64,000 bases of DNA from Candidatus Auribacterota bacterium (GCA_023144635.1 JAGLFH010000060.1:1-64000), one strand, 5' to 3'; counted from the stretch's first letter, positions 49,558-58,842 are shown. Numbers and translations are program-made. Notes: generated by a model not told the origin, from the letters alone.

Positions 49558-49594
49558 TAGGGGCGTATTGCAATATACGCCCCTATATTTTTTT
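49558..49594 (+). terminator. Intrinsic terminator formed by a GTAGGGGC-type hairpin
   Basis: TAGGGGCGTAT (49558-49568) pairs perfectly with ATACGCCCCTA (49575-49585), followed by TATTTTTTT. It starts 19 bases after the stop. Its sequence is a closed form of the dispersed GTAGGGGC family, so here a repeat serves as terminator. Confidence 0.8.
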
Positions 49595-50173
49595 ATAGTA
49601 AAAAACACCTTGAACGAATCACGCTTTTTGCGTCCCCCTTACTACCTTATCACTACAATCATCGCACGATCTGTCTCGTCATATTTTTAACGAAAACGAA
49701 AAAGTTGTCATCCCGCGGGATCTAAGTAGAAAGTAAATTTATTTGTTCTTTAATTTATTTTTATTTTTGATTTTGTTTCTGTTTTATTGAATTTGGTGTT
49801 TAGGATTTGTTTCGATATTCGGATTTCGAATTTATCACTCATGCTTCTTAATTTCTACCAGCCTTTGGCTGGTTTTTACTTGTCTTCCCCTAATCCTGCC
49901 ACGTGAGTCGCGTACCGCGACAACGCGGTCACGCGATTATCCTGTCAAAAGTTTCAGTTTCTTGTTTTTCTTTTACACGGAACGGGCAGGCCCGCTCCCT
50001 ACTCACTTTTACCTTTCGTGTTTTCGTGGTGAAATTCTTTTAATCTTCGTTTATCTGTGGCTAATCTTATAAAAATCGCACGAAGTGCACTTCATTGAAC
50101 GACTCACGAAAGACAAAAAACGCGTTTTTTGTCTTTTATTCCTGCTAATTGCCCAGAAAAAGCCATAAAAATG
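49595..50173. repeat. Long intergenic block with dispersed repeats
   Basis: No gene. It includes GTCATCCCGCGGGATC at about 49711-49727, short palindromes around 49900-49940 (GCGTACCGCG and GCGGTCACGCG) and an inverted-orientation GTAGGGGC-type unit at about 49974-50005 (TTTACACGGAACGGGC...GCTCCCTAC). An ATCGCACGAAGTGCAC hairpin lies at about 50074-50090. The inverted unit shows that the family occurs in both orientations relative to the same downstream gene. Confidence 0.5.
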
Positions 50174-50194
50174 TAATATAACGTTACGATATTA
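50174..50194. promoter_or_regulatory. Near-palindrome upstream of the orphan pilin-like gene
   Basis: TAATAT at the left and ATATTA at the right surround an AACGTTACG centre. It ends 22 bases before the -35 element of the promoter at 50216-50244, a position suited to an activator or repressor site. Confidence 0.35.
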
Positions 50195-50215
50195 TAACAA
50201 AAGATCAAAATTAAA

Positions 50216-50244
50216 TTGAAATATTACATTATATGAATTATAAT
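50216..50244 (+). promoter_or_regulatory. Sigma-70-type promoter
   Basis: TTGAAA (50216-50221), 17-base spacer, TATAAT (50239-50244). The predicted transcript begins near 50251, which rules out the ATG at 50249 and supports the one at 50288. Confidence 0.75.
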
Positions 50245-50287
50245 TCTTATGGAAATACATATATATACATTATTAAAGGATGTTTAT

Positions 50288-50998
50288 ATGAGCTACTCAA
50301 AAACAATAATTGAAATCTTTAAAAAGGCTATTTTATCTCAAAGAGGGCAGGCGTTAACAGGGTCTTTTATTGTTGCAGGAGTAATTGCTTTATCCGGTTT
50401 TCAAATATCTATGGTTTCTGTTCATGATATTACAAGCAGGTCAAAAGAAAAAAGTGAAACAATCAGATCTGATATTAATCCTCACAGGTTGTTTAACAGG
50501 CAGGGTATCAAAGATGTTCTTGGGTCCTCTGATCTGGTTACAAACTCAACTATACCTGAAGATGCGTTTATAAGTGGTAATTATACCGGTAATCTTGGCT
50601 TCTGGAACATATGGGTTCCTGAAGCTGTTTTTAAAAGAGATGGAAATAAAATATCTGGATGGATGATACTGGTGCATGATGATTTTATTGTAAAACAGAA
50701 TTTTTCAGGAAAAGTTGTTCTTGATATTAGAGGTTCAGGCAGTTCTGAATACCGCCATGTTCGTGTGGATATGTTTGGTACTGATGTAGAATATCTTAAA
50801 ACATCTCTTGTCTTTGATGAACGTATGGAAGAGAGACCTCAAACATTTATAAGGCAGATACATTATTCATCTTTTTCGCAAGATAACGAAGAAGGCGGGG
50901 TTGTATTGCTTGGACGTGTAAATTATAGTGGTCTTAACAGAGATTTTCCTGCATACTATTATAATATTTACGGAAATTTTATACTAACTAAGCTATAA
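50288..50998 (+). CDS. Orphan pilin-like membrane protein
   Basis: A 236-residue protein with one hydrophobic N-terminal helix (about 24-44: SFIVAGVIALSGFQISMVSV) preceded by a basic leader ending SQRGQ. The major Flp pilin at 30979 has the same SQRGQ before its helix. A glutamate at +5 is missing, so processing is uncertain. The C-terminal 190 residues are beta-rich and predicted to lie outside (FWNIWVPEAVFKRDG, VVLDIRGSGSSEYRHV). I do not recognise a family. It may be a TadE/TadG-like minor pseudopilin of the Tad system. The start has AAAGGA behind a clear promoter. Confidence 0.5.
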   Translation: MSYSKTIIEIFKKAILSQRGQALTGSFIVAGVIALSGFQISMVSVHDITSRSKEKSETIRSDINPHRLFNRQGIKDVLGSSDLVTNSTIPEDAFISGNYTGNLGFWNIWVPEAVFKRDGNKISGWMILVHDDFIVKQNFSGKVVLDIRGSGSSEYRHVRVDMFGTDVEYLKTSLVFDERMEERPQTFIRQIHYSSFSQDNEEGGVVLLGRVNYSGLNRDFPAYYYNIYGNFILTKL

Positions 50999-51005
50999 TG
51001 AGATT

Positions 51006-51230
51006 ATGAAAGCAGAAATAATTATACATAACAATCCACGACTGATCGGTCGTATCTGTGATATTGTCTATTATGATTATAATAGAAAGATAGAGGAAAT
51101 AATTTTTAAAGCATATGACGGGCAAATCCTTGAACTGAAATCAAGTGAAATAAGGATAATTATAGAGGACGAGCAGGAACGTAAGGATTTGATGAATTAT
51201 GCTATCGAAAAAGCAGTAGAAGAGATGTAA
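51006..51230 (+). CDS. Small protein of unknown function
   Basis: A 74-residue acidic protein (RLIGRICDIVYYDYNRKIEEIIF, then IIIEDEQERKD) starting 8 bases after the previous gene, so cotranscribed with it. It resembles small PRC-barrel-like or regulatory domains in its alternating strand pattern, but I cannot name a family. No signal peptide or membrane helix. Confidence 0.5.
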   Translation: MKAEIIIHNNPRLIGRICDIVYYDYNRKIEEIIFKAYDGQILELKSSEIRIIIEDEQERKDLMNYAIEKAVEEM

Positions 51231-51262
51231 AAATCTTTTAATGCTGTACTTGACAAAGAATA

Positions 51263-52903
51263 CTATCTTGAAAACCCCAGTTCATCTGCAAAAACATAAA
51301 AATCTTCTATTGTTTCAAATTCTAACGTTTCAGGCTGCTTGCCTGTCTTTTTAAGAAGTGCTTCGTACTTACCGTTTTTATTTATTTTTCCTGTCCATTT
51401 AAGGGTTAATCCTTTTTTAACATAAACAAGTACTTCTTTTAGCTTCCTCTTTTCGTTAGGGTCGTAGGTCCTATGAGGTGCAGGTTTTTCTTCTTCCTCT
51501 ATCTTTACAGGTTTACTTGGCTCTATTTTCTTTTCTATTTCAGCATTTCTTGTTGTAATTGGCACCACATCTTCTTTTGCTGGAGCTTCAACATCAGGAG
51601 CTATATCTGTAACTTCAGCTTCTGGTATGCTCTCTTCCTCTTCCTCAAACTCTGTTTCAGCTTTTGCTACAAGCGTATTAGGGGCAGGTGAGGGAAGCTC
51701 TACCTCATCTTCATCTATATCTTCAGGATCAGGTTCAATATCTTCGTATTCTGATGGTTCCATATCATTGTTGACAATAAGCTCATCGAATCGAGTCTGT
51801 TCTAGTTTTTCATCTATTCCCGGAGTTTTCATGTCTTCTTGTTGTTTATTTATATCATTAATTGTAATTGGCTCATTTGTTATTATTACTTCTTCCGGCT
51901 CTTGATCATCAAGTCCATTTGCGTCTGGTGGAGGAGTTTCAACAATAAGTTTTTCCTCTATATCTGAGACCGGTTTTGCTAAGGGTTCATCTAACTGCAT
52001 TGGAGGCGGTGGTGGGTCTAAAATGATATCTTCATTAGGGAGAATCTCTTTTTCTTCTTCCGCTACAGGCGGTGGAGAAGGTTTTTTATAAATAACTCTT
52101 TTTTCTATTACTGGAGGTTGCTTAACGGGTTCCGGTTTTATCTCAGGTTCATATTTTGCAGCTAGAATAGTTCTTTCTTCTGTTTGTGATGTCCCGATCT
52201 TATTTTTTGACGCAATTAATTGAATATTATTTTTTGCTTTATCCGACGGCAGCCAGAAAGTCCTGTTAGCGTAATCAAAGCACTGTGAAAAAGAAAAAAG
52301 ATCAGATATTTTTTTAAAAACATCATGTGATCTCTGAAACTTTCCTGTTTCATAAAGTGACTTGCCCTTTATGAAAAGACAAGTTCCAACATCATTAAGA
52401 GCCCACGAGTTGCGTGCTTCTACTGCTGGTGCAAAACTGCTTAAAAATCCTTGTTGGCGGAGTGCTTCAGGGCCATATAGTTCTATACAATGTTCTGTAA
52501 GTTTAATAGCTTCATCATAATTTTTATTTGAAAAAGCTAACCAAGCATAGAAAGTAAGCAACGGAGACGGGGTGTTTTTATCAAAGCGGAATTTGCTGTT
52601 TACTAAAGAATAGCTTTTTACTGCTTGCAGTACATATGAAGTTTCCAAGTCATCAGGTTTTCTTTGATACAGAGCCTCTGCTTCTTTCAGAGCAATAGAA
52701 AATTCCTTTTTCTTTACGAGTTTTTTTAGAGTTTTAAAATCAGAGGAAGTTATATGTTTTAAAGGATAAAACATCTGAATTCTTCTTATCATTTGCTTTT
52801 TGCTTAAATTGATAGATGCATGTATAAAAGTGCTGTGTAGCATTGCAAACAAAAAACAAAATGTAAAAACAAAAGCAGTAATATATGAGTTGATTTTTTT
52901 CAA
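51263..52903 (-). CDS. Exported protein with helical N-terminal and long acidic proline-rich region
   Basis: A 546-residue protein with a signal peptide (about 1-29). Residues about 35-210 form a helical, TPR-like region (KKKEFSIALKEAEALYQRKPDDLET..., YDEAIKLTEHCIELYG). Residues about 235-475 are low-complexity, rich in P, E, D and I/V, probably unstructured and able to span the periplasm. A small C-terminal domain (about 485-546) with KGLTLKWTGKINKNGKYEAL closes it. The start is TTG at 52903, with AGGAG 8 bases before it. I do not recognise a family. Its role may be structural in the envelope. Confidence 0.65.
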   Translation of the reverse strand: MKKINSYITAFVFTFCFLFAMLHSTFIHASINLSKKQMIRRIQMFYPLKHITSSDFKTLKKLVKKKEFSIALKEAEALYQRKPDDLETSYVLQAVKSYSLVNSKFRFDKNTPSPLLTFYAWLAFSNKNYDEAIKLTEHCIELYGPEALRQQGFLSSFAPAVEARNSWALNDVGTCLFIKGKSLYETGKFQRSHDVFKKISDLFSFSQCFDYANRTFWLPSDKAKNNIQLIASKNKIGTSQTEERTILAAKYEPEIKPEPVKQPPVIEKRVIYKKPSPPPVAEEEKEILPNEDIILDPPPPPMQLDEPLAKPVSDIEEKLIVETPPPDANGLDDQEPEEVIITNEPITINDINKQQEDMKTPGIDEKLEQTRFDELIVNNDMEPSEYEDIEPDPEDIDEDEVELPSPAPNTLVAKAETEFEEEEESIPEAEVTDIAPDVEAPAKEDVVPITTRNAEIEKKIEPSKPVKIEEEEKPAPHRTYDPNEKRKLKEVLVYVKKGLTLKWTGKINKNGKYEALLKKTGKQPETLEFETIEDFYVFADELGFSR

Positions 52904-53217
52904 TTTAAACTCCTGAATTTATAAGATTTAACAAGTTTACAAACTTTGCCAAAAATGTCATCTTTGGTAAATATAATATATTTTATATAAAAAAGCAATT
53001 AAAAACAGAAGTAGTTTATATGTGACCTTTTGCAATAAGCCTTGTTGGGACAAAATTAGAGATATTAACAATATGTTTTATAGCCTTTTTCTTATAAAGT
53101 AATACAATATAAATTATATGAGAATATATCAATACTTGCATAAAATTAGTTTATAGTGTAGCTTTCGAACAAAATAAAATTTTACAATCTTTTTACTTAA
53201 ATATAAAATGATTGATT
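52904..53217. other. Divergent intergenic region, 314 bases
   Basis: Very A+T-rich, with no repeat family members and no RNA gene that I can see. It must contain the promoters of the two divergent genes, but no unambiguous pair of promoter boxes stands out. Confidence 0.5.
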
Positions 53218-54528
53218 ATGAATGTTAGAGAAATAATTATAAAAAAGAGGAACGGCTATGCTTTAAACGAAAAAGAAATAGAATTTCTTATCAATGGGTA
53301 TACTGAGGGAGATATTCCAGATTATCAGTTATCATCTTTTTTAATGGCTGTCTTTTTTAATGGTATGACAGAAAAAGAAACAGTTTTTCTTACCAAAGCA
53401 ATGAAAGAATCGGGAGATGAATATGACCTGAAGTGTTTTGGAAAAAAGTGCATAGATAAGCATTCTACAGGAGGTGTTGGCGATAAAGTATCACTTATAT
53501 GTGGTCCTATAGCAGCATCCCTTGGTATAAAAGTGCCGATGATGTGCGGGCGGGGATTAGGGCATACCGGAGGAACAGTAGATAAGCTTGAATCAATACC
53601 AGGATTTAGCACCTGCATAAATAAAACAAAATTTTATAATATACTTGATAAAACAGGACTAGTTTTTTCTTCTCAAACAAAATCTATTGCTCCTGCAGAT
53701 AAGAAAATGTATGCACTTCGTGATGTAACTGGTACTGTTGAAAGTATTCCTTTGATCACTTCATCAATTATGAGCAAAAAGCTGGCAACTGGAGCAAATG
53801 GTATTGTTTTTGATGTAAAAACCGGATCCGGTGCGTTTATGAAAGACAAAAAGGATGCAGCCATGCTTGCAGACTTTTTGGTCAAGATAGCCAGCATTAG
53901 CAACAGGCGCTCCTTTGCTCTTCTAACAAACATGGATGAACCTCTCGGATGTGCTGTTGGAAACAGCCTTGAAGTTATTGAATCAATAGAATGTCTAAAA
54001 GGTAATTGCTTTAATGATCTTATGAAGGTAAGTATTGAGATTTCAGCTGCTATGATTTTTCTTGCAGGTGTTGTCAAGGACATCAAAAAAGGACGAGAAC
54101 TGGCGCGAGGCCAGATAAATAATGGCGAAGCCCTGAAAAAGTTAAAAGATACGATTAAAGCTCAGGGCGGAGATCCTGATTGTATATATGAAGATTATGC
54201 TGAATGGAAAAAAGCAAAATATTCGTTTGATGTTAAAGCAGAAAAAAGTGGTTTTATTGAAGATATTGATGCTTATAAAGTAGGTGATTTAAGTTGTTCG
54301 CTTGGTGCAGGACGCTTAAGGTTAAGTGATGATGTAGATCCTTCAGCAGGTATTGTGTTCTTTTTAAAAGTGGGAGACGTTGTATCTTGTGGTGATATTT
54401 TAGCGCGTGTGTATACAGACAAAAAAGGAAAAAAAACATTTTCAGAGAGCCTAAAAAGAATAATAAAAATATCAAAGAAGAAGCCTTTACAAAAAAAACT
54501 GATATTAAGAAAATTTATAGATAAATAA
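53218..54528 (+). CDS. pdp: Pyrimidine-nucleoside / thymidine phosphorylase
   Basis: A 436-residue protein matching the nucleoside phosphorylase II family along its length: REIIIKKRNGYALNEKEIEF at the start, the phosphate-binding KHSTGGVGDK, the signature GRGLGHTGGTVDKLES, SIMSKKLATGA and KTGSGAFMK. It ends with the C-terminal alpha/beta domain (LGAGRLR, VGDVVSCGDILARVYTD). It splits thymidine or uridine with phosphate for salvage. Start ATG 53218 matches homologues and gives no strong ribosome site. Single gene in front of the tonB set. Confidence 0.92.
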   Translation: MNVREIIIKKRNGYALNEKEIEFLINGYTEGDIPDYQLSSFLMAVFFNGMTEKETVFLTKAMKESGDEYDLKCFGKKCIDKHSTGGVGDKVSLICGPIAASLGIKVPMMCGRGLGHTGGTVDKLESIPGFSTCINKTKFYNILDKTGLVFSSQTKSIAPADKKMYALRDVTGTVESIPLITSSIMSKKLATGANGIVFDVKTGSGAFMKDKKDAAMLADFLVKIASISNRRSFALLTNMDEPLGCAVGNSLEVIESIECLKGNCFNDLMKVSIEISAAMIFLAGVVKDIKKGRELARGQINNGEALKKLKDTIKAQGGDPDCIYEDYAEWKKAKYSFDVKAEKSGFIEDIDAYKVGDLSCSLGAGRLRLSDDVDPSAGIVFFLKVGDVVSCGDILARVYTDKKGKKTFSESLKRIIKISKKKPLQKKLILRKFIDK

Positions 54529-54568
54529 AATAAAAAGGTAATTTTGTACGTCATAAAAAAATAGATTT

Positions 54569-55513
54569 ATGAAAATAATCGATTCACAAATGAGAGAAAA
54601 AGAAAAAAAGTGGTATTATGCTGCTTTTTTATTTTCTGTTTTACTGCATGTTTCAACATTACATTTTTTTGGCGGGAGATATCTTGAACAGTTGCTTGTT
54701 AATAAAAAAATAGTGGTGAAAAATGAAAAAGAAGTAATAAAATACCGTTTTGTGGAAACAAGGCATCAGGAAGATATAAATAAGACCTCACGTAAAATTG
54801 AAGAGATAAGTGATAACGATGCTCGGGCAAATTCAAGTAGAAGGGGTGATAAAGAAGGTGAAATGCCAAAAGGAGTTAAGAAAAATAACATTAAGCAGTT
54901 AAGAAAAAAAGCTTCTAAAAGAGAAGCTAATAAACAATTTCCGTCAGAAGAAGAAATGAAGTCTTTTGAGTTTGAAAATTCTTTGTCTCATATGAAACCT
55001 GCAGAGTCTTTAAATTTGTTTAAAAAAACAGATATTCGAGTAGAAAAACAGTCTTTTTCTAGATCACCGGATGATTCTTTTATAAATATGCCTGTTATCT
55101 CGATTGGTGAACGGACACTTTCGCAGTTTGATGATGATTCTTTTCGTGCTGCCAGGACAGAGGCAGGTAAATATTTTAGTGTTGTCAAAAAAAAGATAGA
55201 AAATGAGTGGTATAAATATATGACTTTTAATTACAAGACAAATAATGTGCTTGGCAGCGAAGCTCTTATTCATTTCAAAATAGATAAAAATGGAAAAATT
55301 GTAGAGATAGAAAAAAAATATATTTCAGGAGATTTTCTTTTTCAGGATTACTGTGAAACAGCTATTCTTAATTCCGGATCTTTTTCGAGCATTCCTGATA
55401 ATATGGATATTATATTAAAAAAAGGGACACTTGATTTAAGTATTTACTTTGGTTATGATGTCAGCTTGAAAAGAAAAAAAGAAGTAGAAGAAGAAAGAAA
55501 AAATAAAGAATAG
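54569..55513 (+). CDS. tonB: TonB-like energy transducer
   Basis: A 314-residue protein with one N-terminal membrane helix (about 17-35, FLFSVLLHVSTLHFF). A charged, disordered periplasmic linker covers about 45-205. The C-terminal TonB/TolA-like domain (about 208-295) shows YFSVVKKKIENEWYKY, ALIHFKIDKNGKIVEIE and a later AILNSGSFSSIP. The linker is lysine-rich rather than proline-rich as in classic TonB. The tail ends in a charged helix. ExbB and ExbD genes follow at once, so it forms the TonB (or TolA-like) arm of this motor. Confidence 0.75.
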   Translation: MKIIDSQMREKEKKWYYAAFLFSVLLHVSTLHFFGGRYLEQLLVNKKIVVKNEKEVIKYRFVETRHQEDINKTSRKIEEISDNDARANSSRRGDKEGEMPKGVKKNNIKQLRKKASKREANKQFPSEEEMKSFEFENSLSHMKPAESLNLFKKTDIRVEKQSFSRSPDDSFINMPVISIGERTLSQFDDDSFRAARTEAGKYFSVVKKKIENEWYKYMTFNYKTNNVLGSEALIHFKIDKNGKIVEIEKKYISGDFLFQDYCETAILNSGSFSSIPDNMDIILKKGTLDLSIYFGYDVSLKRKKEVEEERKNKE

Positions 55514-55526
55514 GGGGATATGGAAG

Positions 55527-56132
55527 ATGATAGAACTTATAAAAACAGGTGGAACGACCATGATCTTTCTTTTGATAGTATCGGTGGTTTCACTGGGCTT
55601 TATTATAGAAAAATTTATTAGCCTTCGTTTTGAACGGAAAAGGCTTAATAATTATAAAAGAATAATTGAAAAACATAATTTTTCTATAAGTGATCTCTCA
55701 AAGGTGCTAAAAAAAGACGAATCAACATCTGCTACAATTTTAAAAAATGTACTTGAGAACAGTTCTATGGCAAAAGATGAAAATACTGATATTACCCGAT
55801 CATTATTGAGACATGAAATATCTGTTCTTGAAAAAGGACTGGAAATTATAGAAATTTCTGCCAGCATTTCTCCGCTTTTGGGATTATTGGGGACGGTTAT
55901 TGGTATGATAGAAGCTTTTTCAGCAATTTCTTCACAAGGCATAGGGGATCCATCAGTATTTTCACACAGCATATCAAAAGCTCTTATTACTACGGTTGTA
56001 GGACTGATAGTGGCTATTCCATCTTATGCTGCTTATCTTTTCTTTTCTAAAAAGGTCGAAGATATTGTAGCTGAAACTGATAAATACGCAACAATACTTA
56101 CTACCAGTTTGTATGGGAAAAAGAATGTCTGA
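55527..56132 (+). CDS. exbB: ExbB/TolQ proton channel subunit
   Basis: A 201-residue MotA/TolQ/ExbB protein with three membrane helices (about 10-30, 108-135, 150-175). The second and third carry the family block (SPLLGLLGTVIGMIEAFSAI and KALITTVVGLIVAIPSYAAY). With ExbD it turns proton flow into movement of TonB. The usual E/T polar pore residues are present in TVVG. AGGGGGAT precedes the start. The following gene overlaps the end. Confidence 0.9.
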   Translation: MIELIKTGGTTMIFLLIVSVVSLGFIIEKFISLRFERKRLNNYKRIIEKHNFSISDLSKVLKKDESTSATILKNVLENSSMAKDENTDITRSLLRHEISVLEKGLEIIEISASISPLLGLLGTVIGMIEAFSAISSQGIGDPSVFSHSISKALITTVVGLIVAIPSYAAYLFFSKKVEDIVAETDKYATILTTSLYGKKNV

Positions 56133-56574
56133 TATTTTTTTATTTCGCAGAAAAAAAAGAAAAGTACAGATAAACATAACATCTCTGATAGATGTTTTGT
56201 TCCTGCTTCTTATTTTCTTTATGGTGACATCGACATTTGTTAAAAATCCGGGAATAGATATATCGCTTCCTAAAATATCAAAAGGGACAAATTTTTCGCA
56301 GCAGAACGTAATTGAAATAGCTGTTACAAAAGATAAATTGCTTTATGTAGATGGCAAGAAAATATCTGTTGAGGAATTGGCAGATACTGTTAAAAGACTG
56401 AAAGAAATGGATAAAACATCTCAAGTATTTTTAAAAGCAGATACTCTGGTCCCTTATGGATTTATTGTTAAAATAATGAATGCTCTTCAGCTTGGCGGTA
56501 TAAAAAATGTTGCAGCTATAACTGAAGAAGTAAAAGAGATAAACTCCAAATTCCAAGCACCAGATGACAAATAA
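56125..56574 (+). CDS. exbD: ExbD/TolR biopolymer transport protein
   Basis: A 149-residue protein with the ExbD/TolR layout: a cytoplasmic N-terminus, INITSLIDVLFLLLIFFMVT with the essential membrane aspartate, then a periplasmic domain (KDKLLYVDGKKISVEELADT, VFLKADTLVPYGFIVKIMNA). The start could be 56113 or 56125, both inside exbB. I choose 56125 because GGGAAAAAG then serves as ribosome site. The overlap with exbB couples their translation. Confidence 0.9.
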   Translation: MSDIFLFRRKKRKVQINITSLIDVLFLLLIFFMVTSTFVKNPGIDISLPKISKGTNFSQQNVIEIAVTKDKLLYVDGKKISVEELADTVKRLKEMDKTSQVFLKADTLVPYGFIVKIMNALQLGGIKNVAAITEEVKEINSKFQAPDDK

Positions 56575-56832
56575 ATCTCAAATTCCAAATATTAAAAGAA
56601 TATGAGTGCAATCGCACATTTTAAGACTTCATAATAAAGTCATAGATGATTTGATTTTTTTGAATTTATTTTTCTACTTTAGTTTATCATGAGTGAAGTC
56701 GAATGACTTAGGAGATAAGATAATTATCCTGTTGAATTATTTGTGATTTGTATATTGTGATTTGGAATTTTGACAAGAGCAATTATTATGACATTATTAT
56801 TTGTTTAAATACTTAAACTTTTAGGGAAAATT
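56575..56832. other. Intergenic region with traces of dispersed repeats
   Basis: Contains GTGCAATCGCAC (about 56606-56617) and a CATGAGTGAAGTCGAATGACT fragment related to the CCTGAG...GAAGGGAGTC family (about 56688-56709). No gene or RNA is seen. Confidence 0.45.
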
Positions 56833-57294
56833 ATGCAAAAAAGAAAAATTGTTATTGCTGTTATCGGAGGATCAAAGTGCAGTGAAGAAATAGCAAAGGA
56901 GGCTTATAAAGCCGGACATATTATTGCTGAAAAAGGGGCTATACTTCTTAATGGAGGAGGAAACGGGGTAATGCTTGCGAGTGCTCAAGGAGCAAAAGAT
57001 GCCGGTGGCATGACTCTTGGAATAACTCAAAGTGATAATAAAGAAAAAGTAAATCCATATATAGATGTTGTTATTGCTACAGGTATGGGACATGTCCGCA
57101 ATGCTATAATTATCCAGAGTGCAGACGGAGTTTTAGCCGTTGGCGGTGAATATGGTACGCTCTCTGAGGTAGCTTTTGCATTAAACAGCAAAAAACCTAT
57201 AGCAGGTGTTTTTTCATGGAACAGGATATTATCAGAAATACCTTCTTTTGATAATCCGAAAGATGCTATAGATTTTATTTTTGAAAAGATATAA
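56833..57294 (+). CDS. SLOG-fold protein of the TIGR00725 (LOG-like) family
   Basis: A 153-residue Rossmann-like protein: IAVIGGSKC at the N-terminus, GAILLNGGGNGVMLASAQGAKDAGG cut here into its two blocks, HVRNAIIIQSADG and the phosphate-binding VGGEYGTLSEVAFAL. These fit TIGR00725, relatives of LOG cytokinin-releasing phosphoribohydrolases and of DprA in the SLOG superfamily. The family's activity is not settled; nucleotide or sugar-phosphate hydrolysis is likely. AGGGAAAA precedes the ATG. Its last 63 bases overlap the end of lnt on the other strand. Confidence 0.82.
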   Translation: MQKRKIVIAVIGGSKCSEEIAKEAYKAGHIIAEKGAILLNGGGNGVMLASAQGAKDAGGMTLGITQSDNKEKVNPYIDVVIATGMGHVRNAIIIQSADGVLAVGGEYGTLSEVAFALNSKKPIAGVFSWNRILSEIPSFDNPKDAIDFIFEKI

Positions 57295-58842
57295 AAAAAT
57301 ATAAATTCCTGCAAAAATAATAAAAACATCTCCATGCTTTGTATAAAAACTTGGTTCAGTATTTAAATTTACAAATATTTTTTCTTTTAAAGATCCTGCT
57401 ATATCGTCAAGATCTTTTCCTTCTGAAACTGCTTTTTGTACATCTCCTAATGGAGAAATTACAGCAGATACTCCAGTGTTAGCACACCTAATAAGAGGAA
57501 CCCTGTTTTCTACTGCCCTGAAGACAGAATGTGCAAAATGTTGATAAGCACATGGTGTTTTCGAATACCATCCGTCATTTGTAACATTGACTATAAAACG
57601 TGCACCGTTTAGGACAAACTGTCTAACGAATCCAGGATAAATATCTTCTATACAAATTATTGATGAGAACTTGATCTCTTTGTCTTCTTTTTTTATCGAA
57701 AAAACAGTAAAACGGGCTCCGGGAGTATAACTTTCTTGGATCGGTGTAAGATGTTTTAAGTTTGGAAAATACTCTTTAAAAGGAATGTATTCTCCAAAAG
57801 GAACTAGCTTGATTTTATTGTAAATATCTTTTATTTTTTTATCTTTTCCTACAAGATAAACGCTATTATAGTATATGCTTTTATATACTCTCCTATTTTT
57901 ATCTTTTTTTATCCTGAAAGACATGTTTCCTGATCCAAGAAGCAATGAAACCTGTCTTTGTTCAATAATTTCCATAAGAACAGAAAAAAGCTTGGAGTCA
58001 TATAATAATTCTCCCGGAAGCACTGATTCCGGCCATATTAGAAGATCTATATTTTTTAATCCCAAACTCATTGCTTTATAATGTCCCATTAGCTTGTTTT
58101 TTTGTCTTATATCCCATTTTTGTTCGCTTTTAACATTTGGTTGGATAAGTCCAATATGAACAGGCGTACTTTTTTTGCGTATGATCTGATAAAATTCAGT
58201 TTCACCGTGTATTATGATGAAAGAAAAAAGAAAAAGCAGAAAACTGAAGTGAATATAAACATATTTCAATTTATTCAGCATATTAGTATCGTTTTTTTGA
58301 GCGTATAAAAATGTACTGGATATGAAAAAATTAACCAGCACAATAAAAAAAGTTATACCGAATATTCCCGCAATTGATGCAGACTGTATAAGTATTGCTT
58401 CTTTGTGAAGGGCAACACCCATAAGACCCCATGGAAAACCAATAGAAAATTCGGCTCGTATAAATTCAAGCACACACCATATAAATGAAAGAAAGATCTT
58501 ATATCCAAAAGATAAAAGATTTTGTGCATTGTTACCCATCAAAAAGCCTATTGGTGCAAAAAAAAGAGAGAAATAAATAACAGCTCCTATCATTCCTGCA
58601 AATGTCTGTTTATCTATCCAGTGAAGAAGCATAAAATAGAAAAGTAATCCTGTAAGAAAAAAGCCAAAACCTGTTTTTAACCTGCTCCATTTTCTGGCTG
58701 CTACACACAACGGTACAAGTGCAAAAAAAACTAGTGTTCCTGGCATGAATTGAGTAAAAGAAAGCCTAAGAAAAACTGCAGAAACAATTATAGGGGCAAG
58801 AAAGCCTATAAAAAGTTTATGTAAATATTTTAAAATTTTCAC
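57232..58842 (-). CDS. lnt: Apolipoprotein N-acyltransferase
   Basis: A 536-residue membrane enzyme. Six or so N-terminal helices (about 10-210) are followed by a carbon-nitrogen hydrolase domain. The catalytic triad regions are visible: glutamate in LLIWPESVLPG, lysine in YNKIKLVPFGEYIPF and cysteine in SIICIEDIYPG. FIVNVTNDGWYS and NTGVSAVISPLGDV follow, and there is a last helix near the C-terminus. It adds the third acyl chain to lipoproteins, a step of diderm bacteria. The start is GTG at 58840-58842, with a TATAAT only six bases before it on the same strand, so the message may be leaderless. Confidence 0.9.
   Translation of the reverse strand: MKILKYLHKLFIGFLAPIIVSAVFLRLSFTQFMPGTLVFFALVPLCVAARKWSRLKTGFGFFLTGLLFYFMLLHWIDKQTFAGMIGAVIYFSLFFAPIGFLMGNNAQNLLSFGYKIFLSFIWCVLEFIRAEFSIGFPWGLMGVALHKEAILIQSASIAGIFGITFFIVLVNFFISSTFLYAQKNDTNMLNKLKYVYIHFSFLLFLFSFIIIHGETEFYQIIRKKSTPVHIGLIQPNVKSEQKWDIRQKNKLMGHYKAMSLGLKNIDLLIWPESVLPGELLYDSKLFSVLMEIIEQRQVSLLLGSGNMSFRIKKDKNRRVYKSIYYNSVYLVGKDKKIKDIYNKIKLVPFGEYIPFKEYFPNLKHLTPIQESYTPGARFTVFSIKKEDKEIKFSSIICIEDIYPGFVRQFVLNGARFIVNVTNDGWYSKTPCAYQHFAHSVFRAVENRVPLIRCANTGVSAVISPLGDVQKAVSEGKDLDDIAGSLKEKIFVNLNTEPSFYTKHGDVFIIFAGIYIFLYLFKNKIYSIFRIIKRRYF

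Noticed and set aside
51473-51905. Plus-strand serine-rich and phenylalanine-rich frames
   Set aside because: Shadows of the acidic, proline-rich region of the minus-strand gene 51263-52903; low complexity only.
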